A stretch of DNA of 64,000 nucleotides from Pseudomonas alcaliphila JAB1. GTDB lineage: Bacteria > Pseudomonadota > Gammaproteobacteria > Pseudomonadales > Pseudomonadaceae. The notes beneath the pieces are model-generated. The model was not told the origin of the DNA, did no database searches, and worked only from the letters and a program-made list of their open reading frames with translations. The stretch covers positions 3,099,501 through 3,163,500 of the forward strand of contig NZ_CP016162.1 in the NCBI RefSeq assembly GCF_001941865.1. Reading direction: 5' to 3'. Of this stretch, positions 25,809 through 34,602 are shown one piece after another (the stretch's first letter is position 1; each line of letters opens with the position of its first letter). The translations under genes were made by a program, and so were the position numbers.

Positions 25809-25911
25809 GATCAGCCCCTTTTTCTTGGTAGAGACGGAGTCTAACCGGCTGCTGCGTTACTGACAGGGGCGCAAGTTATTTCGCTATGTTTTTTCGGTCA
25901 CCGCCACATTT

Positions 25912-26063
25912 TGTAGGAGCGGCTTTAGCCGCGAGCATTCAACGGTAGCCCGGATGAAATCCGGGGAGCACAGCAGCCATCCCCCGGATTGCATCCGGGC
26001 TACACATTAACGTTCAGGCTCGGTTGCGCTGCGAGAATCACGGATAAATCCGCTCCTACATGA
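25912..26063. repeat. REP/BIME cluster
   Basis: Two nested inverted repeats: an outer TGTAGGAGCGG / CCGCTCCTACA pair (about 25914 and 26049) and an inner GTAGCCCGGAT / ATCCGGGCTAC pair with CCGGGG/CCCCGG. This is the typical Pseudomonas REP sequence between convergent or consecutive operons. It lies between the adaptor and ABC genes. Confidence 0.7.
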
Positions 26064-26073
26064 GCGGCAAACG

Positions 26074-26868
26074 TCACTGACGCATGCCACGACCGCTGAC
26101 CAGCAGACGGATGCACAGGGTATAGAGCACAGCGGTGGCCAGCAGCATGAAGCCGACTGCCACGCCGATACGGATGTCGGACACCCCAAGAATGCCGTAA
26201 CGGAAGGCGTTGACCATGTGCAGGATGGGGTTGCCCAGCGACACCGTCTGCCAGAACGGCGGCAACAGGGTGATGGAGTAGAACACCCCGCCCAGGTAGG
26301 TCAGCGGCGTCAGCACGAAGGTCGGGATGATCGAAATGTCGTCGAAGTTGCGCGCATACACCGCGTTGACGAAGCCACCGAGGGAGAAGATGGTCGCCGT
26401 CAGCAGCACCACCAGCACGGTCACGCCCAGGTGATGCACCTGCAGGTGGGTGAAGAACAACGACAGCAGCGTGACGATGAAGCCCACCGCCAGCCCGCGC
26501 AGCACGCCACCGACGACGAAACCGATGAGGATGGTATGCGGTGACACCGGCGACACCAGCAGCTCCTCGACGTTGCGCTGGAACTTGCTGCCGAAGAAGC
26601 TCGACACCACGTTGCCGTAGCTGTTGGTGATCACCGACATCATGATCAGCCCCGGCACGATGTACTCCATGTAGCTGAAGCCCCCCATGTCGCCGATCTG
26701 CCGGCCGATCAGGTTACCGAAGATGACGAAGTACAGGACCATGGTGATCGCTGGCGGTAGCAGCGTCTGCGGCCAGATGCGCACGAAACGGCGGATTTCG
26801 CGGTGAACGATGGTACGCAGGGCCACCAGGTTGGCGGCGAATTCGCTGTTGAGGTACTGAGAAGTCAT
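26074..26868 (-). CDS. ABC-2 type transporter permease (YadH-like)
   Basis: A 264-residue six-helix ABC-2 permease. The family stretch EELLVSPVSPHTILIG and YLGGVFYSITLLPPFWQ are present. The start overlaps the ATPase stop by ATGA. The pair resembles E. coli YadG/YadH, an exporter of unknown substrate, and corresponds in order to PAO1 PA2811 as I recall. Confidence 0.9.
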   Translation of the reverse strand: MTSQYLNSEFAANLVALRTIVHREIRRFVRIWPQTLLPPAITMVLYFVIFGNLIGRQIGDMGGFSYMEYIVPGLIMMSVITNSYGNVVSSFFGSKFQRNVEELLVSPVSPHTILIGFVVGGVLRGLAVGFIVTLLSLFFTHLQVHHLGVTVLVVLLTATIFSLGGFVNAVYARNFDDISIIPTFVLTPLTYLGGVFYSITLLPPFWQTVSLGNPILHMVNAFRYGILGVSDIRIGVAVGFMLLATAVLYTLCIRLLVSGRGMRQ

Positions 26869-27797
26869 TGCGCCACCTTGGCCAGGTTCTTTTCCACCAG
26901 GGAGACGAACAGCTCCTCCAGGCGATTGCTCTTGTTACGCAGGCTGAGCACCTCGACCTGCTGCTGCGCCAGCTGCTGGAACAGCGCATTGAGGCCCTGG
27001 CTCTTCTCCACCTGCACTTCCAGGGTGTGGTGATCGACCAGGCGTGCCGGATAGCCCTGCAGCATCGGCACTGAGCTGTAGGAATCCTTGAGGTCGAAGA
27101 GAAAGGTCTCGACGTGCAGTTTCTTCAACAGATCCTTCATGCTGCTCAGCTCGACGATACGGCCGTGGTCGATGATGCCGATGTTGCGGCACAACTGCTC
27201 GGCCTCTTCCAGGTAGTGGGTGGTCAGAATAATGGTGGTGCCCTGCTTGTTCAGCTCGGTGAGGAAGCTCCACATCGAACGGCGCAGCTCGATATCCACC
27301 CCGGCAGTCGGCTCGTCGAGGATCAGCAGGCGCGGCTGATGCACCAGGGCGCGGGCGATCATCAGGCGGCGCTTCATGCCACCGGACAGCTCGCGTGAAG
27401 CCACGTCGCGCTTGTCCCACAGGCCGAGTTCGGTCAGGTACTGCTCGGCGCGCTCCTTGGCGATCGAGCGCGGAATACCGTAATAGCCGGCCTGGGTGAC
27501 GACGATGTCGAACACCTTCTCGAATTGGTTGAAGTTGAACTCCTGCGGCACCACGCCCAGGCAGCGCTTGAGCGCATAAGGCTCGCGGTCGAGGTCATGG
27601 CCGAACACGCTGACCGTGCCGCCACTCTTGTTCACCAGCGTGGAGAGCACACCGATGGTGGTGGATTTGCCGGCACCGTTGGGGCCGAGCAAGGCGAAGA
27701 AATCCCCTTCGGCGACGTCCAGATCGATGCCGTGCAGGGCCTGGAAGCCGTTTCCGTAGGTCTTGGTCAACTGGCGAATGGTCAGGGCGGAGCTCAT
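26865..27797 (-). CDS. ABC transporter ATP-binding protein (YadG-like)
   Basis: A 310-residue ATPase with Walker A GPNGAGKST, signature LSGGMKRRLMIARAL, Walker B LLILDEPTAGVD and the switch histidine in LTTHYLEEAE. The C-terminal 80 residues resemble the regulatory extension of ABC-2 ATPases. It is the first gene of a two-gene exporter operon. Ribosome binding before the ATG at 27797 is weak. Confidence 0.92.
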   Translation of the reverse strand: MSSALTIRQLTKTYGNGFQALHGIDLDVAEGDFFALLGPNGAGKSTTIGVLSTLVNKSGGTVSVFGHDLDREPYALKRCLGVVPQEFNFNQFEKVFDIVVTQAGYYGIPRSIAKERAEQYLTELGLWDKRDVASRELSGGMKRRLMIARALVHQPRLLILDEPTAGVDIELRRSMWSFLTELNKQGTTIILTTHYLEEAEQLCRNIGIIDHGRIVELSSMKDLLKKLHVETFLFDLKDSYSSVPMLQGYPARLVDHHTLEVQVEKSQGLNALFQQLAQQQVEVLSLRNKSNRLEELFVSLVEKNLAKVAQ

Positions 27798-27951
27798 GAA
27801 GATGGGGTTTCCCGCGCGAGAGTGAGGTGGTTATAGATGAGGGCGAAGACGCTCGATTGCAACGGTGTGTTTCGCCCGCTCATTGCTGGCATGCACCCTA
27901 CCGACCCTGACGCGCGGAGAAAAGGCCGTCCTGCCGATCTTGATTATCGAC

Positions 27952-28614
27952 TCAGTCGATAACACTGACCTCTCGCTGCATATCGCCACTGAGCTGCAGC
28001 GCACCGGTCTCGAACAGGTGCGGATAACAGCCGCGCAGATGCTCGAAGAACAATTGCTCGGGCAGATCCTCGAACTGGCCGTGGTCATGCAGGTACTCCA
28101 TGTAGCGCTCGCCCTTGTCGTTATAGGGATGAAAGACGCTGTCACGCACGCCGTCGAACGCCAGCGGCGCCACCTTGAATACCCGGCACAGCGCCTCGTT
28201 GAACGCCGGCGTGGCCTTGACCCAGCGCCCGTTCAGATGGAGTTCGGTGTAACCATGCATGGCGAACACCTCGCTGCGCAGCAACTCCAGCAGACGTGGC
28301 GTGGACAGGTGATTGCGCACATCGGCCAGGCCGATACGCGCGGGAATGCCGCAATGCCGGGCGCAAGCAGCGAGCAGGTTGGCCTTGGGTACGCAGTAAG
28401 ACTCACCGCTCGCCAGCGCATGGCTGGCCTTCAATGTCTGCGCATCGAGACTGAAGGCATAGGGGTTGTAACGAATCTCGTCACGTACCGCGAGATATAG
28501 CGCCACGGCCTGACTGATCGGTTCTCGTGAGGCGCCACGCCAACGTTCGGCGAACTCGACTACCGCGGGATGGTCACTGTCAATGAAGCGGCCGGGACGT
28601 AGACAGGTCTGCAT
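27952..28614 (-). CDS. Transglutaminase-like cysteine protein
   Basis: A 220-residue bacterial transglutaminase-core protein without a signal peptide. The candidate nucleophile C74 is in GESYCVPKANLLAACARHCGIPAR and H120 in FAMHGYTEL. The usual third residue (Asp in W-V-x-x-D) appears as threonine in RWVKATPAFN, a variant that may weaken or alter catalysis. It could act as a peptidase or amidase; no substrate is suggested by context. The ATG at 28614 is preceded by GGAG. Confidence 0.75.
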   Translation of the reverse strand: MQTCLRPGRFIDSDHPAVVEFAERWRGASREPISQAVALYLAVRDEIRYNPYAFSLDAQTLKASHALASGESYCVPKANLLAACARHCGIPARIGLADVRNHLSTPRLLELLRSEVFAMHGYTELHLNGRWVKATPAFNEALCRVFKVAPLAFDGVRDSVFHPYNDKGERYMEYLHDHGQFEDLPEQLFFEHLRGCYPHLFETGALQLSGDMQREVSVID

Positions 28615-28754
28615 GGCGAGGGCTCCTGAAGTTTGCTTCAGTCTAATCCCGTCGATTGCGCCACGTTGACGACGATCCGGCCAAGCTCACCGCCCCTGCC
28701 GCCATTTATGGCTATGCTCGGGGCGTCGCCCGCTCGAATCATGGAGGAATGCAC

Positions 28755-31202
28755 ATGCTCGTCATCTGGTTGCTGGTTCTGCTGCTCGGGGTCGCCTACC
28801 TGGCCCATAGCCGTACCGCCGCCCTACCTGCCCTCGGCATCACCGCAGCCTACCTGGTGGCCATGGCACTGTTCAGCCCGGTACCGGGCTGGTTGCAACT
28901 GCTGCTGTGGATCGTCACCGGCGCCGTCGCCGCGTTCATCCTGCTCGGCGATCTACGCCGGCAACTGTTCACCAGCCCGCTGTTCGCCTGGTTCCAGCGC
29001 GTACTACCGCCAATGTCGGCGACCGAGCGCGATGCCATCGAAGCCGGCACGGTGTGGTGGGATGGCGAGCTGTTCAGCGGCAAACCGGACTGGGACAAGC
29101 TGCTGGCCTACCCCAAGGCCAAGCTGAGCGAAGAGGAACAGGCGTTCATCGACGGCCCCACCGAAGAACTCTGCGCGATGATCAGCGACTGGCAGGTTGG
29201 CCAGCAGATGGATCTGCCGGAGAAAGCCTGGGAACACATCAAGCAGCACGGCTTCTTCGCCTTGATCATTCCCAAGGAGTACGGCGGCAAGGGCTTTTCC
29301 GCCTACGCCCACTCGCAGGTGGCGATGAAACTGGCCACTCGTAGCGGCGACCTGGCCTCCACCGTGATGGTGCCCAACTCTCTTGGCCCGGCCGAGCTGC
29401 TGCTGCATTACGGTACCGATGAGCAGCGCCAGCACTACCTGCCGCGCCTGGCGCGTGGTGAAGACATCCCCTGCTTCGCCCTCACCGGCCCGCTGGCCGG
29501 CTCCGACGCTGGTGCCATGCCGGACACCGGGATCATCTGCAAGGGTCAGTACAACGGCGAGGAAGTGATCGGCCTGCGCCTGAACTGGGAGAAGCGCTAC
29601 ATCACCCTTGGCCCGGTGGCCACCCTGCTCGGCCTGGCCTTCAAGGCCTACGACCCGGATCACCTGCTCGGCGACAAGGAAGACCTGGGCATCAGCCTGG
29701 CGCTGATCCCCACCGATACACCCGGCGTGGAAATTGGCCGTCGTCACCTGCCACTGGGCGCGGCGTTCATGAACGGGCCGAACTCGGGCAAGGACGTGTT
29801 CATTCCGCTGGAGTACCTGATCGGCGGCCAGGAGTACCTCGGCAAGGGCTGGATGATGCTGATGAACTGCCTGTCGGTCGGCCGCTCCATCTCGCTGCCG
29901 GCAGTCGGCACCGGCGCAGCCAAGTTCACCAGCCTCGCCACCGGCCAGTACGCCCAGTTGCGTGAGCAATTCAACGTGCCGCTGGCTGCCTTCGAGGGCA
30001 TTCAGGAGGCCCTGGCGCGCATCGGCGGCAACGCCTGGCTGATGGATAGCGCGCGTATCCTCACTGCCAACGCCGTCGACCTGGGCGAGAAGCCCTCGGT
30101 GCTGTCGGCGATTCTCAAGTACCACCTGACCGAACGCGGCCGCGAGTGCATCGGCCACGCCATGGACGTGCACGGCGGCAAGGGCATCATCATGGGCCCG
30201 AACAACTACCTGGCCCGCTCCTGGCAGGGCGCGCCGATCTTCATCACCGTCGAGGGCGCCAACATTCTCTCGCGCAATCTGATGATCTTCGGCCAGGGCG
30301 CCATCCGCTGCCACCCCTACGTGCTCAAGGAAATGGCCCTGGCCGACCGCGAGGACAAGGATCAGGCACTGGCCGAGTTCGACGCATTGCTGATGAGCCA
30401 TATCGGCTTCGCCGTCGGTAACGCCGCCAGCAGCTTCCTCTTGGGGCTGACCCTGAACCGCCTGGGCCAGGTGCCCGGCGACGACCTCAGCCAGCCCTAC
30501 TACCGCGCGCTCAACCGCCTGGCCGCGGCCTTCGCCCTGTGCGCCGACAGCAGCATGATGCTGCTCGGTGGTGACCTGAAGCGCCGCGAGCGCCTGTCCG
30601 CCCGCCTCGGCGACGTGCTCAGCCACCTCTACCTGGGCTCGGCCGCGCTCAAGCGCTACCACGACCTGGACTACCCGGAAGCAATTCGTCCGCTGCTGCG
30701 CTGGGCCATGGAGGAAAACCTTTACCACGCCGAGCAGGCGCTCGATGACCTGCTGAGCAACTTCCCCAACCGCCTGTTCGGCTGCCTGCTGAAAGTGCTG
30801 GTGTTCCCGCTGGGTCGCCGCCATCACGGCCCGAGCGACGAACTGGATGCCGAAGTGGCCGCGATCATTGGCCGCCAGGCCGGCGACCCGGCACTGGAGT
30901 CGGTACTGGATGGCTGCTACCGGCCGCAGGCTGATCAGGATTCGGTCGGCGCCCTGCAACATGCGCTGAACCTGGTGCAAGCCAGCCAGGATGCGCGCAA
31001 GCGTCTGCACCAGGCGCTCAAGGATGGCAGCCTGCAACCGGCACCGGGCCAGGACGCCATCGAGGCGGCGATCGCTGCCGGCATCCTCGACGGCGAACAG
31101 GGCCAGCGCCTGCAAGCCGCCGAAGCGGCGCGCCGTCGGGTGATCGACGTCGACGACTTCGCCAAGGAAGAGCTCAAGCTGAGCCGCGGCAAGGTGCGCT
31201 GA
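28755..31202 (+). CDS. fadE: Acyl-CoA dehydrogenase FadE
   Basis: An 815-residue acyl-CoA dehydrogenase of the long FadE type, the first oxidative step of fatty acid beta-oxidation. Two N-terminal membrane segments (residues 1-65) precede the catalytic core, with FALTGPLAGSDAGAMPD and DVHGGKGIIMGPNNYLARSW, then the FadE-specific C-terminal domain (DUF1974). Length equals E. coli FadE (814). The ATG at 28755 has GGAGG seven bases upstream. It matches PA2815 of PAO1 by position as I remember. Confidence 0.93.
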   Translation: MLVIWLLVLLLGVAYLAHSRTAALPALGITAAYLVAMALFSPVPGWLQLLLWIVTGAVAAFILLGDLRRQLFTSPLFAWFQRVLPPMSATERDAIEAGTVWWDGELFSGKPDWDKLLAYPKAKLSEEEQAFIDGPTEELCAMISDWQVGQQMDLPEKAWEHIKQHGFFALIIPKEYGGKGFSAYAHSQVAMKLATRSGDLASTVMVPNSLGPAELLLHYGTDEQRQHYLPRLARGEDIPCFALTGPLAGSDAGAMPDTGIICKGQYNGEEVIGLRLNWEKRYITLGPVATLLGLAFKAYDPDHLLGDKEDLGISLALIPTDTPGVEIGRRHLPLGAAFMNGPNSGKDVFIPLEYLIGGQEYLGKGWMMLMNCLSVGRSISLPAVGTGAAKFTSLATGQYAQLREQFNVPLAAFEGIQEALARIGGNAWLMDSARILTANAVDLGEKPSVLSAILKYHLTERGRECIGHAMDVHGGKGIIMGPNNYLARSWQGAPIFITVEGANILSRNLMIFGQGAIRCHPYVLKEMALADREDKDQALAEFDALLMSHIGFAVGNAASSFLLGLTLNRLGQVPGDDLSQPYYRALNRLAAAFALCADSSMMLLGGDLKRRERLSARLGDVLSHLYLGSAALKRYHDLDYPEAIRPLLRWAMEENLYHAEQALDDLLSNFPNRLFGCLLKVLVFPLGRRHHGPSDELDAEVAAIIGRQAGDPALESVLDGCYRPQADQDSVGALQHALNLVQASQDARKRLHQALKDGSLQPAPGQDAIEAAIAAGILDGEQGQRLQAAEAARRRVIDVDDFAKEELKLSRGKVR

Positions 31203-31212
31203 GTCGAACCGC

Positions 31213-31320
31213 TTGTGGGAGGGACTTTAGCCGCTAGTTTCTTGCATCGCGGCTACGACTGCAGGGATGCAGGAGGTAGAGCGAAGCAGGATGCCCGAGC
31301 CGAAAGCCCCTCCCACGAAA
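31213..31320. repeat. REP-like inverted repeat after fadE
   Basis: GTGGGAGGGACTTTAGCCG on one side and a near-complement ending CCCCTCCCAC about 90 bp away. Typical intergenic REP pair. Confidence 0.55.
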
Positions 31321-31394
31321 GCCAGCCAAGCAGGACAGCGGGCGCCAGGAACTCTATACTCCTGCGCCCGTTTTACCCTTCAGGAACCTGCACC

Positions 31395-31802
31395 ATGGCC
31401 AGCCATCTCGAACACCACCTCGCCCTGCTCAACCACCTGCGCGGCATACTCGTCGCCCTGGGCGAAGCCGAACAGGTGCTCGACGACAGCCATGCCCTGT
31501 TCCTCGAGCGCTACGACGAGCTGCTCGCCGAACTGCCGAGCGACCCGGTATCCAGCCAGTACCTCGGCCAGGACCTGATCAGCCAGGTGTTTCACCGCTA
31601 CCCGCAGATCGCCCACCTGGTGCCGCGCGATCTGCTGTGGTTCTTCGGCGGCGACTGCCTGCACTTCATGCCCGACGAAGAGATCGCCCTGTACCAGGCC
31701 CTCGACGAGCGCCGCTTCGAAGCCGAAGAGAACGACGAACCCTTCGACTGGAACCAGGAAAAGCAACTGCTGGCCTTGCCCACCGACAGCTCCAAGCACT
31801 GA
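31395..31802 (+). CDS. PA2817-family conserved hypothetical protein
   Basis: A 135-residue acidic soluble protein without signal or membrane segment. The start MASHLEHHLALLNHLRGIL and the conserved middle LVPRDLLWFFGGDCLHFMPD fit the PA2817 family of pseudomonads, whose function is unknown. The gene order after fadE is the same in PAO1 as I recall. A strong terminator follows. Confidence 0.75.
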   Translation: MASHLEHHLALLNHLRGILVALGEAEQVLDDSHALFLERYDELLAELPSDPVSSQYLGQDLISQVFHRYPQIAHLVPRDLLWFFGGDCLHFMPDEEIALYQALDERRFEAEENDEPFDWNQEKQLLALPTDSSKH

Positions 31803-31815
31803 TCTGCCAATAAAC

Positions 31816-31848
31816 AAAAGGCCCGCACGGTAAACCGGCGGGCCTTTT
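31816..31848 (+). terminator. Terminator after the PA2817-like gene
   Basis: Perfect 11-bp arms AAAAGGCCCGC (31816-31826) and GCGGGCCTTTT (31838-31848), followed by more T residues. Confidence 0.9.
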
Positions 31849-31872
31849 GTTTTGTGCCTGTACAAACGACAG

Positions 31873-31910
31873 AAACGAAAACGCCGCTCGATTGAGCGGC
31901 GTTTTCGTTT
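31873..31910. terminator. Terminator of the tRNA cluster
   Basis: Perfect 17-bp arms (31873-31889 and 31894-31910) with a 4-nt loop and T-rich ends. It lies three bases past the 3' end of the last tRNA-Gly on the minus strand. Confidence 0.9.
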
Positions 31911-31913
31911 ATT

Positions 31914-31989
<76 letters not shown>

Positions 31990-32003
31990 GGTACAACTTG
32001 AAG

Positions 32004-32079
32004 TGGCGTCCCCTAGGGGACTCGAACCCCTGTTACCGCCGTGAAAGGGCGGTGTCCTAGGCCACTAGACGAAGGGGAC
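32004..32079 (-). tRNA. tRNA-Glu (TTC), distal copy
   Basis: A 76-nt cloverleaf with encoded CCA. The minus strand begins GTCCCCTTCGTCTAG, has anticodon TTC in CCTTTCACG and the T-loop GTTCGAGTC. Third in the operon. Confidence 0.97.
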
Positions 32080-32124
32080 CTGGAACTTCGTTTGAAACCC
32101 TGCCGAAGCAGCATTTCCAAATTT

Positions 32125-32200
<76 letters not shown>

Positions 32201-32215
32201 ATTACAGCTTGAAAG

Positions 32216-32291
32216 TGGCGTCCCCTAGGGGACTCGAACCCCTGTTACCGCCGTGAAAGGGCGGTGTCCTAGGCCACTAGACGAAGGGGAC
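32216..32291 (-). tRNA. tRNA-Glu (TTC), proximal copy
   Basis: Identical over the mature tRNA to the copy at 32004-32079, with encoded CCA and anticodon TTC. First gene of the operon, downstream of the promoter at 32364-32392. Confidence 0.97.
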
Positions 32292-32363
32292 ACACCCCGG
32301 AACATCAAGCAACTTTCCGGCTTCCTTCGCTCTGTTTCTAGCATTGCTCTGGAAGTGGCGCGC

Positions 32364-32392
32364 ATTCTATGGAGCCTTTCGAGGGTCGTCAA
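32364..32392 (-). promoter_or_regulatory. Sigma-70 promoter of the tRNA operon
   Basis: On the minus strand: -35 TTGACG (32387-32392), a 17-nt spacer and -10 TAGAAT (32364-32369), followed by a GC-rich discriminator GCGCGCC typical of stringently controlled stable-RNA promoters. The first tRNA starts about 70 bp downstream. Confidence 0.75.
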
Positions 32393-32513
32393 CCTCTCTC
32401 TAAAAAATTTTTAAAATCAAAGACTTCAGCCCATAAATCGATATGCCACTAGGAGCCATGCAGCCAAGCCACTACACTCGGTCGAAAAGTCGATTCTCGA
32501 GAGGTCCCAAGCA

Positions 32514-33278
32514 GTGTCCGCACTCGTGATAACCATGCTGATCGTCGGCGGCATCGCCCTGCTGATGGTGATTGCCTACATCAACCACGCCGTCGAGAAC
32601 AGCAAGCTGGAGAAAGCGCGCCAGCGCGCTGATCTGCTCGACCGCATTCGTCGCTGCCAGGATATCTCCGAACGCATGCCTGGACAGCTGATGACACCGC
32701 AGCTGAAGCTGCTGCTGAGCCAGTTGCAGCTGCAAGTCAGCGAACGCCTGCTGCCGCTGGACAAGCAGAACGCCAAACTGAAGACCGATCTCGACACTCT
32801 CAAGGCCCAGGTCGCTCAGGGCGAATCCATCCCGGTGAAGAACCCACCACAACCCATCGCCAACGAAGCCAAGGCCAAGGACGTACGTTTCCTTCTGGAA
32901 AACCTGCACGCCCTGATCACCAGTTCGGTACAGAGCGGCCTGCTGCCCGCCAACGATGGCAAGCATTGGCTCAAGCAGATTCGTCAGATGCTGGTACTGG
33001 TGCATATCGAGTTCTTCAGCACCCTGGGCCAGACGGCCATGCAGCAGAATCAACCCGGCCAGGCCCGCCTGGCCTTCGAACGCGGCGTGCAATACCTGCG
33101 CAAGCAACCTGACCCGACCCCTTATCAGACGCAGCTCAAGCGTTTCGAAGAGCAATTGGCGCGCGCCAATGCCATGGTGCTCAACAACAGCGTACCCAAC
33201 GCGGATGAACCCAGCCAGTTGACCGAAGGTCTGAAGAACCTGGAAGACGACTGGAAGAAGAAGAACATCTACGACTGA
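32514..33278 (+). CDS. Conserved hypothetical membrane-anchored helical protein
   Basis: A 254-residue protein with one N-terminal membrane segment (about residues 3-24) and then a long, mostly helical, charged cytoplasmic region. No enzyme motif is seen. The GTG at 32514 is preceded by AGAGG, nine bases away. Its position next to the GST matches PAO1 PA2822 as I recall. A scaffold or regulatory role is possible but not shown. Confidence 0.75.
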   Translation: MSALVITMLIVGGIALLMVIAYINHAVENSKLEKARQRADLLDRIRRCQDISERMPGQLMTPQLKLLLSQLQLQVSERLLPLDKQNAKLKTDLDTLKAQVAQGESIPVKNPPQPIANEAKAKDVRFLLENLHALITSSVQSGLLPANDGKHWLKQIRQMLVLVHIEFFSTLGQTAMQQNQPGQARLAFERGVQYLRKQPDPTPYQTQLKRFEEQLARANAMVLNNSVPNADEPSQLTEGLKNLEDDWKKKNIYD

Positions 33279-33332
33279 GCAGACGACCGCCTTCACTCAG
33301 TCAACCACGTTGACCGCCGAATAGGAGCTGTA

Positions 33333-33995
33333 ATGAGCCTGACCGTTTACGGAGCACCCCTGTCTCCCTTCGTCCGCAAACTCTGCCTGTGCCTGATCGA
33401 AAAGGGCCTGGATTACGAGCTCGAGGTGGTCATGCCCTTCGGCCAGCCGGACTGGTTTCGCGAGCTCAATCCGCTAGGCCGGATTCCCGCCTTTCGCGAT
33501 GGAGACCTGAAGCTGGCGGACTCCAGCGTCATCTGCCAATACCTGGAAGAGCGCTACCCTGAGCACATGCCGCTATATGGCGACGGTGCGGAGCAACGCG
33601 CCAAGGTACGCTGGCTGGAAAAATACGCGGACTACGAGCTGGCGCCGCTGTGTACCTTCACCGTATTTCGCAACCGCGTGCTGAAAGCCACCATGGGTCA
33701 GCCATGCGATGAGGAAAAGGTGCAGCAGACGCTCAAGGACAAGCTGCCCAATCACTTCGACTATTTCGAGGCCACGTTGGGTGACGCGCCCTACTTCCTT
33801 GGCGAACAACTGTCCATGGCCGACCTGGCGCTGGCCAGCCAACTGATCAACATGGAGCACGGCGGGGAAACCCTGGATGCCGGCCGCTGGCCGAACCTGC
33901 TGGCGCACTACGAGCGCATCAAGGCCCGCGCATCCACACAGCAACTGCTGCCGCGTGAACTGCGCACACTGGAGAAGATCGGCGCCAAGCGCTGA
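33333..33995 (+). CDS. Glutathione S-transferase family protein
   Basis: A 220-residue canonical GST: an N-terminal thioredoxin-like domain (residues 1-80) with LSPFVRKLCLCLIEKGLDYE and the glutathione-binding turn LADSSVICQYLEE, then the helical domain with LSMADLALASQL. The active-site position near residue 11-13 is SPF, as in serine/cysteine-type GSTs. AGGAG precedes the ATG. The substrate is not known. Confidence 0.9.
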   Translation: MSLTVYGAPLSPFVRKLCLCLIEKGLDYELEVVMPFGQPDWFRELNPLGRIPAFRDGDLKLADSSVICQYLEERYPEHMPLYGDGAEQRAKVRWLEKYADYELAPLCTFTVFRNRVLKATMGQPCDEEKVQQTLKDKLPNHFDYFEATLGDAPYFLGEQLSMADLALASQLINMEHGGETLDAGRWPNLLAHYERIKARASTQQLLPRELRTLEKIGAKR

Positions 33996-34012
33996 CCACG
34001 CCCGCTTCACAG

Positions 34013-34083
34013 GGGGCGCCGTGCGCACCGATTGCGAAATCAGCTTCGGCGACGTCTTAAACCAGCGGTGCGCGCGGCGCCCT
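34013..34083. repeat. Inverted GGTGCGC/GCGCACC repeat, copy 3
   Basis: Arms at 34013-34030 and 34066-34082 form a GC-rich hairpin of the family at 15709 and 21621. It lies between the GST gene and the convergent msrC. Confidence 0.6.
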
Positions 34084-34119
34084 AGCAGATCGAGTCTCCG
34101 CGCATCGCCAAAGGCGTAT

Positions 34120-34602
34120 TCAGCAGTCGCTGGCGGCCAGGAATATCTCTGCCAGCGCTTCGATACCGGCCTGATCCACCTCGGTGAACCGCCCCACCGA
34201 CGGGCTGTCCAGATCCAGCACGCCGATCAGGCGCCCCTTCTTCACCAGAGGCACCACCAGCTCACTGTTCGATGCACTGTCGCAGGCAATGTGCCCCGGG
34301 AAGGCATGCACATCCTCGACTCGCTGGGTTTGCAGGCTGGCAGCCGCGGCGCCGCAGACACCACGACCGAAGGCGATGCGCACGCAGGCCACCTTGCCCT
34401 GGAACGGGCCGAGCACCAGCTCGCCATCCTTCGCCAGATAGAAGCCGGCCCAGTTCAGATCGGCCAGCTCGTGAAACAGGAAGGCGGAAAACTGCGCAGC
34501 ATTGGCGATGAAGTCGCGCTCGCCGCTAAGCAATGCCTGCAATTGTGCACTCAGCAGCGGGTAACCGTTGAGATCACCACCAGTCTGAGAAAGATCGATC
34601 AT
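34120..34602 (-). CDS. msrC: Free methionine-(R)-sulfoxide reductase (GAF domain)
   Basis: A 160-residue GAF-domain enzyme that reduces free methionine-R-sulfoxide using thioredoxin. The three cysteines C73, C83 and C107 (VACVRI, RGVCG, IACDSAS) keep the spacing of E. coli MsrC (C84, C94, C118 as I recall). Its ATG overlaps the stop of the DUF815 gene as ATGA. Confidence 0.92.
   Translation of the reverse strand: MIDLSQTGGDLNGYPLLSAQLQALLSGERDFIANAAQFSAFLFHELADLNWAGFYLAKDGELVLGPFQGKVACVRIAFGRGVCGAAAASLQTQRVEDVHAFPGHIACDSASNSELVVPLVKKGRLIGVLDLDSPSVGRFTEVDQAGIEALAEIFLAASDC

Noticed and set aside
29004..31115. 703-codon minus-strand frame inside fadE
   Set aside because: Antisense to the full-length fadE; composition is typical of GC-rich shadow frames.
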